Shown here: piece by piece, positions 56,171 through 64,000 of the stretch
Numbering within the stretch: the stretch's first letter is position 1
Layout of the letters: every line of letters begins with the position of its first letter
Assembly (NCBI RefSeq): GCF_020085105.1
Contig: NC_058046.1
Span: forward strand, 26,482,175 to 26,546,174
Reading direction: 5' to 3'
Source of the DNA: Siniperca chuatsi
Lineage: Eukaryota > Chordata > Actinopteri > Centrarchiformes > Sinipercidae
DNA length: 64,000 bases
Position numbers and translations under genes: made by a program
Notes under the pieces: generated by a model
Database searches by the model: none
Told to the model about the DNA's origin: nothing
What the model saw: the letters and a program-made list of their open reading frames with translations, nothing else

Positions 56171-58160
56171 GCTGTTACTAATACTAATGGTGTGATGTGA
56201 CCTATTGTCATGTAGAAAAGAGCAATTGCCAAATGTCATAAATGTGCATTTTTCAAAAGACCGGCATCTTGTGTTTTTTTGTTGTTTTTTTTTTTTACCC
56301 TAAAACATTTAAATGACAGCTATAGTTACAATTGTTACTTTGCAGGTGAAGATAAAAAAAAGTGTATTAGCTTATGAAATGAGGTGCATTGTTAAACGAT
56401 CAAAATGTATAAAATAGGGGAAACTGAGCTCGACTTTGACTAGCTGCTACATACACATGTCACACTTGACATCAGTAATTAAAGTAAAATATATATTCAT
56501 ATGGCACTGACGTGCCATTCTGCTTAATAATTAATGTAAACTTACGTAAAGAAGTAGTACAATTTTTAACAATACCATCAAGTTTTGTTGAACTAATCTC
56601 GTTTTTTTCCTTCATATGACTGTATTACTTATATTTCTGTCAGCAACAGTATTTCTTTGAAACAGTCATAATCTCCCAAATCTTTGAAAAATCATTGCTG
56701 AACAGTGAGTTCATAGTTCCTAGACATGTTTGACCTGTTAAGTGAATAATACTTTTTATTTTACAATTTTTATACACTACCGCAGTTATCTGAGTGGATT
56801 GTGAACTCTCTGTTGAAGCTGAGGAACCCTGCCTCTAGTGGTGTTGAGTCGCATCTGTTGTCATCCTGCCAACTCGAGTGTTTTTTTTTTCTGCAACGTG
56901 TCATATTTTGTGATTGCATCAACTTAATATAATGTTTGCTGTTTTTGGGTTTCAGACGTGGCACACAAACACAAATCCTAGATGATGTATTACATGGCGC
57001 TGTCAAAGAATCAGCCTAAGCAGTAGTAATGAATACAATGATCAGTGCCCAAAGGAACGTGAGCAACGAAATGCTTTGCAAGGTGATGATGTAAGAATAT
57101 CAGATTCACACTGACGTCTAAAGCTATAAGCAAATTCTGTTCCTCAAGGCTGCAGATGGGTGAGACTGGCATCAAAAGTAAAAGTAGTCATAGGGAAGAA
57201 TAGCTCTTTTCAGAGTTTTAAATTGTTATATGCAAGAGGTGTTTTAATGTTGCAGCTCACCAGCAGCAGGTTAAGTTAAAGTATGATTTGATACTGAATA
57301 CTCATATTGAACAAGCATGTATGCAGAGGTGGACATGTAACTACATTTACTCAGCACTGTACTTATGTACAACATTGATTGTCCTCATATGGCAAAGATT
57401 GCATGTCAGTTCCACACAGATATGAACTCTTGAACGCTTGGGTATTTCTACTTTGACTACTTTAATCATATGTTATATATACGTATATATTTTTACTACA
57501 TTTCATAGGCAAATATTGTACTTGTTAGTCCACTACATACTTGACAGCTCCCAGCAAAAAGGTAACCTTCCTGGAACGTTTCCCAGGTTATTTTTGTAAA
57601 ACCTTCACAAAACCTTTAGGGAAGGTTCTCAGAAGTTTACTTTTTCTTTTGTACTTATTGTTTAATTTAACCCCCAAAAATGGTAGTATCGCATTTCGAT
57701 TTGCAATTTTGAAACATTTATCATTATATACACTCAAACAAGTTTATTCATGACCAGAGTTCAATAACTAGAGTTATTGTGACGCAGTGAGCGTAGTAAA
57801 ATCTCAGAAAGCTGCGCGAGCGAGTACCATTCTCTCGTTCTCGCGAGTGTAGCGATCTGTCAACGGCTGTCAAGCTAAAGTGGAAACTACCAGACATTGT
57901 AATGACTTCTAAGGCAAAGTACTGTTTAAAAAAACCCAATATAATCTTCTTTGTTGGCTTCATTATCTGAATAATATGAAGTGTATAGTTTATGAACGTT
58001 TATAAGGGCCGAAACTAAATATATAAATAATTATATAATTAAATGCTTAAATAAAGATTTCATTTCATTAAGAAATAATGATCCAATGCTCAATCGTCAC
58101 CATAAATAAATTAATAAATCACAAATTGTATTTGAGATATTAAATATACAAATGTTTAAT
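56171..58160. other. 3' flank of Z12 and intergenic DNA
   Basis: Positions 56180-56520 match the repeated flank near 24990-25280; 56580-57430 matches the flank of Z11. The segment AAGGTAACCTTCCTGGAACG at 57560 resembles a common fish repeat. No gene is supported. Confidence 0.5.
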
Positions 58161-58290
58161 TTATTTGTATATTGGCATTTTATTTAAAACTTGTGTGTTT
58201 AATGTCAATCGCAAGGATGTACATCTACCTCGCTTTGGTACTCTTTTCTACTTATAACTTATACTTTAACTGACAAACGTGTTTTTAGTT
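58161..58290 (-). promoter_or_regulatory. Orphan upstream flank without a gene
   Basis: TGGCATTTTATTTAAAACTT, then AAGGATGTACATCTACCTCG and CTTTGGTACTCTTTTCTAC, match the distal upstream flank of Z3, Z7 and Z9 in minus orientation. No exon 1 follows on its left. A gene copy seems to have been lost here. Confidence 0.6.
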
Positions 58291-60219
58291 ATGAGCAGAT
58301 AATGCTCCATTAAAAAAAAGCAGTGGTGGAAGAAGTATTCAGATTACTTAAGTAGAAATACCACGGTGAAATTCATGGTTCATTCAAAAGTTTACTAAAG
58401 TAAAAGAACGGAAGTATTATTATCAAAATATATTCAAAGTAAGAAACATTTAATTTATCATGGCCCCTGTCAGTGCCATATATGTAGTTATATGTTATGT
58501 GATTTTAATTACTGATGCCATAACATGTAACATCTGTATGTAGCAGCTGGTCCAGGTGGAGCTCAGTTTTACCTTTTTTACATCCCGTTGGAAAATTTAA
58601 CAATACATCTTATTTTTTAAGCTCTTTATATGTTTTTGAAAGGGTATATTAATAATATACAGTGGATGTTGGTTTGGGCTTAGGGGAGTCAGCAGATCCT
58701 GGAGCCCCCTAACAGTTTCACTGTTCAAGTTTAATCATAGACCCCATATTTATCTGCAAAGAAAGAATATACACAAAAGTGACAGTTAAGTGTTTTTACT
58801 GACAGACATGGTTATCAGGCAATTTGTATACATTTGCATGCAGTCATTTTTTCTGTAATGGTTTTGCTTTCTTTTCAGAGTCAGGAGAAATGACTAATGA
58901 TCTGGTATTGCATTGCACCCTCATTTCTACTTTGCGCACTTTTTTCCATTTTATTTCTACTTACTATGTATCTCTATATGACCCATATACAATAGGCAGA
59001 CTCTGATTCTAATCTGGACCCAAATGCAATTGAATCCAGACCCTCAACAAAATTTCAATTCAACCTCACCCAATTTACGTTTAATTAGATTTGTCAATTC
59101 CCCTGGATGTTAAACTACAGAGCTCTGAAAGTGGAAATGAGGTAGAGTTTGCTCCACTTACAGGTTGGCATTTTATTCTTTAAAATTAACTTGCATTAAC
59201 AAGCAACTATTTTGATAATCAATTAATCATTTATGCCATTTATCAAGCAAAAACGCCAATATTTTGGCCAGAATTTGATCAGACACATAAGAGAGGTAGT
59301 GTCTAAAAATAGATAAAAGAATATAGTTTACTAGGACTTCTTACATGGTAATATAAAACAGTGATGTCAGTCATTCTCAAATGTAAAATCTGACTTCTTG
59401 CAAAGATGTGTAGGAGGCTTCATATAGAACGATGAAATACTACTTGAGGTACAAACAACCTTGTTAAACATTAAACTAAACATGATTCTGAGATGCTTCA
59501 TAAATAGACATTTGACAAAACCAACAACCATCGAGATCACACCTTTAACAGCCACTACTGCGCACTCACAGTGAAACTAACAGTTTTCCTCCATTTGTGA
59601 GGTTACGATTATTTCAAAGAAATACTGTTGCTAACAGAAGTATAACAAATAAAAGCATATGTAGGGAAACGTCACTAAGATTTTGAGATCTCATCTTCAT
59701 GCAAAACATTTCACATTCAGTTACAGAAATGTAGCAATTGCAAAAGAATCAGAATCAGCTTTATTGGCCAGGTATGTGTACACATACAAGGAATTTGACT
59801 CCAGTTTGTTGTTGCTCTCAATGTACATACACAGAAATAGACATAAATACAGCTAAAAACAAGAACAGCAAACTCAAAGGTAAACAAACATCAAGCCATG
59901 TGCATATATTTATATATTTAACAAGTACAAAAAACAACAGTAACATTTGTAAACAGTAAAAGTGTATTTCATTCAGCAGGTGAACCCGACTCCAGCTCGA
60001 TGGTTTCTCCTGTGTATATTGATCCTCAGGTGTTTTTACAAGTATGTGATTTGAGTAAGTGTTGCAGTTATGTGGCTCCTCACTTTTCATGTTTTGACCA
60101 CAAACCACTAGAACTGAATCGTCTCCCACATATTTTGCAAATACAAGACTACTTAACCTGTATGAAATCTTGTATGCTTTCACAAATCATACCCTCGGCA
60201 AAATTTAGGTGTTGCAGTG
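58291..60219. other. Duplicated flank and 3' flank of Z13
   Basis: Positions 58290-59010 match 34500-36060 apart from the MITE there. Positions 59280-60130 are the conserved downstream flank of the Z3/Z6 type. No gene is supported apart from relic finger-tail sequence near 60000-60180. Confidence 0.55.
59748..59960 (-). mobile_element. Retroposon 3' end
   Basis: GAATCAGAATCAGCTTTATT, GGCCAGGTATGTGTACACAT and ACAAGGAATTTGACTCCAG form a well-known 3' end of a fish retroposon, here on the minus strand. It interrupts the family flank between TGCAAAAG and GTGTATTTCATTCAGC. The exact family is unassigned. Confidence 0.6.
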
Positions 60220-61484
60220 CTACGGCTTCTCACCAGTGTGGGCTCTTCTTATGTGGACCAACAAACCACTACTACATCTGAAAACCCTTCCACATGTTTT
60301 GCAAAGGTACGGCTTCTCACCTGTGTGGGTTCTCATGTGAACTTTCAAGACATTGCTGAGTCTGAAATCTTTCCCACACGTTTTGCAAGAATATGGCTTC
60401 TCACCTGTGTGGATTCTCATATGAGTTTTCAATTCTGATGTCCGACAGAATCTTTTCCCACATGTTTTGCACGAATATGGTTTCTCACCTGTGTGAATCC
60501 TTATATGCCTTTTCAATGCTGGCATAGCACAGAATCTTTTCCCGCAGGTCTTGCAAAGGTACGGCTTCTCACCTGTGTGGACTCTCATGTGGACTTTCAA
60601 GGCACTACTACGTGTGAACTCTTTGTCACATGTTTTGCACGAATACGGCTTCTCACCTGTGTGGATTCTTATGTGAGTTTTCAGTACTGACATGTAACCA
60701 AATCTTTTTCCGCAGGTCTTGCAATGGTACGGTTTCTCACCTGTGTGGATGCTCAGGTGTCTCTGCAATTTTGACTTAAACTTGAAAGCCTTCCCACATG
60801 TGTCACATTTTAAAGACTTTTTACCCGTGTGAGAAATATGGTGAATCTTTGACATGGTAGAGTTGTATACATTGTTACTGTCTCCATGCCTGCCTCCTTT
60901 CTGATCTTGGCTCTCAGCTGCATGAGAGTTGTGAGAGAGGAGCTGCTGGTCCCTGTTTGGTTCTGGTTCACTGTGGTCACTTTCCTCATCAGTAGGAGTC
61001 AACATAAAGGCATCAGTCTCCTGCTTCAGTACAAGCTGCTCTCCCTCCTGACTGGTGCAGAGTTCCTCCTGTTCCTCTTTAATCTGTGGAGGCTCTGGGT
61101 CCTCTTGGTCCAGACTGGAGTTCCTCTCCTGAATACAGAGCTGCTGGTCAGCCAGAACCTCCTCCTCCGTACAGACATGTTGCTGTGGGAGCTCTGGAGG
61201 GACACAATTTGCAGACATGAGAGCAAATTAGTTACAGTAAATATTTAAACAATTTGGATTATAAATTGGATTCCTCTGTTTTGTGTTATTAAAATAATGG
61301 GGTTTTACACACCTATCCTGTGTAACTTTATTTCAGGTTTCCAAAAGATATCCAGCAGTCTGCGCTGACGATCGATCTCTTCCTCGTACTCGACGATAGT
61401 TATTTCAAAAACTCTGAATATTTCTTCAGCAGCAGCAGTTAGTCGCTCGCTGACAAACTCTCTCAAACACTCAACTGAAGACAT
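60220..61484 (-). CDS. Z13: two-exon C2H2 zinc-finger protein, 7 fingers, shortened C-terminus
   Basis: Exon 1 is 61313-61484 and exon 2 is 60220-61193, giving 381 residues. Exon 1 is somewhat diverged ([22 protein letters not shown]). The intron shares with Z6 the loss of the pyrimidine-rich stretch before the acceptor. The linker is short and moves directly from GDS to [10 protein letters not shown]. Seven complete fingers have heptamers [42 protein letters not shown] and CSSGLLV. The frame ends HTGEKP-UAG followed by CACTGCA, the same stop as Z12; a decayed last finger follows. The likely role is nuclear DNA binding. Confidence 0.91.
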
Positions 61485-61640
61485 TTTTGCTTAATTACAA
61501 ATGAGATAAATATATACGCTACGACTACAATATCGTCTTCGAGCCATTTCTGTACATGCACCCACCTTACTCTACTAGCGCTTGTGTTGTTTACTTCCGG
61601 TGTGAGTCACACTGTTAAGTTCCGGCAGTGGAAGTGAGTT
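61485..61640 (-). promoter_or_regulatory. Promoter block of Z13, diverged
   Basis: TTTACTTCCGGTGTGAGTC then GTTAAGTTCCGGCAGTGG correspond to the family block but with several changes. The second ETS-like half is weaker (AAGTGAGTTGGC instead of AAGTGCGGGAGC). Confidence 0.5.
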
Positions 61641-63714
61641 GGCTTTTCGTCCTGCTTTTAATTAGGGCTGTACTTCTGTCTCGCCTCATATATCAGGGAA
61701 ATTCGATTATTAGCTAACAGCTGGAAACATTTCCGTTGTCGTTTTTTGGATTTGCATCGCGTTTCTATATTTGGTTGTGTTGTGTTTATTTGCAGCGCAT
61801 GTGTTGTCAAATTGATAAAGATGCATCTTAATTTGCTTGTGTTTTGTCTATTTGCACGTGTTTTCTTAAGTTGCAGTGCGTTTGCCCTTGTCGGCCACCG
61901 TAGTTAGTAGAGCGTCAATCCCTTTTTCAAACGTGAAAATGAAATGCAATTAGGAAGTGAACTTGGAGAGAGTAAGGGATTCTTTTTGTAGTCTTGCAGA
62001 CAGACGTTAATAGGCATAAAAAAAACCCACACTTGGCTATTATTGCTTCTCTCTCTAGTTATATTAGTGTGTGTACCTTTAGGTGTACTTACAGGTTATA
62101 TGTACTTAGGCTAGTGATGATGATGGATGGTTCATGGAGACTTGGCTGTTGGAAAATAGGTTACTACTGCTCAGTCTGAGCTTTTATTGGCAATGGAGCA
62201 TCTGTACTCATGCTGTGCCAATGCATTGTGTTTGAAAATACAACTATTACCATGTTGGCAGGTTCCTTTCATCTGTGGCTTTCATATGCTTTCTAAATTA
62301 ATTAGCATTTTTGATATAGTCTTTTTATGTGAATTTATGCCCCTTAAAAATTTTGGGTGAAGCAGACAAAACTGAGCTCTTTTTCAAGAAAAGTGGCAGC
62401 AGTGAAAAAGTCATATTCAGTAACCATAACAGCACAAATAATTGATAGTGAAGTTTTAAAATAATCCCCCAAAAGTCTTTGAATATATATGGCAAATTGC
62501 AGAAAATTGCATCATTATTTTCTTTTTTTTTTTCTGGGGAGGGACGCCCTGGTGAGCAAAAGCAAGTCTAAGTGCAAGCAGTGGCTATTTGAGTGCAAGA
62601 GCAGGGTTTTGAGGGAAAGCATTACAAAATCTGAACGGAAATCAATAAGTCGTGCTCTCAATTTTAAAGAACACGCTCTTGAATATAGACCGGAAAATAA
62701 TCCCATAGAAATCCAGTTGATTTTAAGATCTAAGGATGAAAATTAGCTGTGCAATTACAAATCCTGCCATGATTCTAACCAGAATATCATACAAAAGAAA
62801 TACGCCAGTTAGGATTTTTTTGGAATTAAATTTTAATCTCACTTTTGAGAATAACAATTACACTATTAGATATGATTGTTTTATTTTTTTATTTTATAAT
62901 TACTGTAATATCACCAATATTTTTAATAAACTCAGATCATTTTTACTAATCTTTACTGTTACAATTGTTTACATTAATTACAATTTGCCTATTATTCTGA
63001 TTGCTCTTATGGTCTTAGTATAATATTTAAAAGTTGCATGAAAAATAATGCTCGATAGGTTACTGTATTACGGAACTATATAGTGTTAATTGCAGTAGCA
63101 GTGTTAGTAAAAGTAAAAGGCATATGAGAATCCACACTGATGTGTAATGTGTAACATTTGTATGTAGCAACTACTCGAGGTGGGGCTCAGTTTTACCTTT
63201 TTTTCCCATCCTGTTGGATAGTTTAACGATGCATCTTTTTTTATAAGCACATTATACAAATACATTTTTTTTATCTTTAAAGTGTAAAGTAACTATTGTA
63301 ACTATAGCTGTCATATAAATGTTTTGAGGTAGAAGGTGTAATTACAATGCTGCTTACATGTTAACAATTGTTTCATGCTATTTTCCGTTTTCAGGCCTGT
63401 TTCCGGATGATCAGACTTAGTCTTCTGAACTGATTGCACACTAGAACTACTGACATAAACCACAAAACGCTGGTCTTTTGAAAAATCACGTTTATGAAAT
63501 TTTTTGCAAATGCTCTTATCCACATGACAATCGGTCATACACATCACACCATTAGTTTAACAGCTACTACTTTTGACTCACTGTGATACAACAATTCCCA
63601 AGATGTAGAAGACTGATTGTTCTGAGAAATGCTGTTGGTCAAACATACTGTAATGTGTGTAAATACAAAGATGTACCTATTGCAATACTGTGAGGTTATA
63701 AATCTTTTTACTGA
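61641..63714. other. Intergenic
   Basis: No gene supported. Positions 62535-62745 resemble a dispersed fish repeat (GTCGTGCTCTCAATTTTAAA). Positions 62870-63110 match 15270-15500, and 63150-63560 match the repeated flank of 7240-7700. Confidence 0.4.
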
Positions 63715-64000
63715 ACTGAAACCTCTTCCCCATGTTTTTCAAGTATATGGCTTCTCGCCTGTGTGGGTCCGACTACACCTGAAACCACTGTGCTGCAGTG
63801 ATACAGCTTTTCCCCTGTGTGCGTTCTCATGTGCCCTTTCAAGTTACTGCTAGATCTGAAATCTCTCCCACAAGTTTGGCAAGAATATGGTCTCTCACCT
63901 GAGTGAGTTCTCATGTGGAGTGTCACGCAACTACTCCATTTGAAACCTTTCCCACATGTGTTGCAAGAATACGGCATCTCACCTGTGTGGGTTCTCATGT
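63715..64000 (-). pseudogene. Z14: C-terminal part of a zinc-finger gene, cut by the window edge
   Basis: The minus strand reads three fingers with heptamers WSSCVTL, SSSNLKG and a broken third (YHCSTVVSGVVGPTQARSH), where the frame has slipped. It is the best-preserved member of the relic type at 7880-8275. It continues beyond base 64000, so the state of the upstream part cannot be judged. It may be a gene with a damaged last finger or a pseudogene. Confidence 0.65.

Noticed and set aside
57541-57753. 70-residue open frame
   Set aside because: It begins in a repeat-like segment (GTAACCTTCCTGGAACG) and shows no features of a gene.
62489-62746. 85-residue open frame with basic residues
   Set aside because: The sequence resembles a dispersed fish repeat, with no paralogue evidence, splice signals or recognisable domain.

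Overview
This window is a C2H2 zinc-finger gene cluster from a ray-finned fish, most likely a percomorph teleost. The reasons are the gene family itself and the mobile DNA typical of teleosts: L2-like LINEs, a LINE ending in TTCTGATTCTGAT, a Rex3/RTE-like tail ending in GATG repeats, and several MITEs. I recognise the gene family from general knowledge of teleost proteins and no database was searched. The genes are numbered Z1-Z14 here. Twelve look intact or nearly so (Z1-Z9, Z11-Z13). Z10 is a pseudogene, Z14 runs off the right edge, and further relic fragments lie between them.

The complete genes share one plan. Exon 1 is 172 nt and encodes a 57-residue helical module starting [15 protein letters not shown]. 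It ends in a GT donor with a phase-1 junction. Exon 2 starts at CCTCCAG|AGCTC and encodes an acidic linker (ELPQQHV, then a [12 protein letters not shown] segment), followed by 4-15 C2H2 fingers joined by TGEKP linkers. In every complete gene exon 1 plus exon 2 gives a whole number of codons, which supports the two-exon model. The proteins are most likely nuclear DNA-binding regulators. By analogy with KRAB and fish FINZ zinc-finger families they may repress transposons, but nothing in the sequence proves this.

Layout: Z1-Z4 are on the minus strand (660-13002), with relic genes between Z2 and Z3. A LINE-rich gap separates Z4 from the divergent plus-strand genes Z5 and Z6 (15942-23815). The stretch 23.8-30.4 kb holds repeats, a LINE copy and a retroviral LTR fossil. 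Z7 (minus) has an intron swollen by nested mobile elements. Z8 (plus, 15 fingers) and Z9 (minus) converge on a 1.2-kb inverted repeat flanking an L2-like LINE. Z9 and Z10 diverge from a near-perfect palindrome that forms a shared promoter region. Z11 is an exon-2-only tandem copy, followed by Z12 (plus), Z13 (minus) and the partial Z14 (minus).

The genes are products of repeated segmental duplication. Promoter blocks with ETS-like ACTTCCG sites, the first ~300 nt of exon 2, and the 3' flanks are nearly identical between copies, while the finger helices differ. That is the pattern expected of a family whose DNA targets change quickly. No tRNA, rRNA, CRISPR or operon-like feature was seen.
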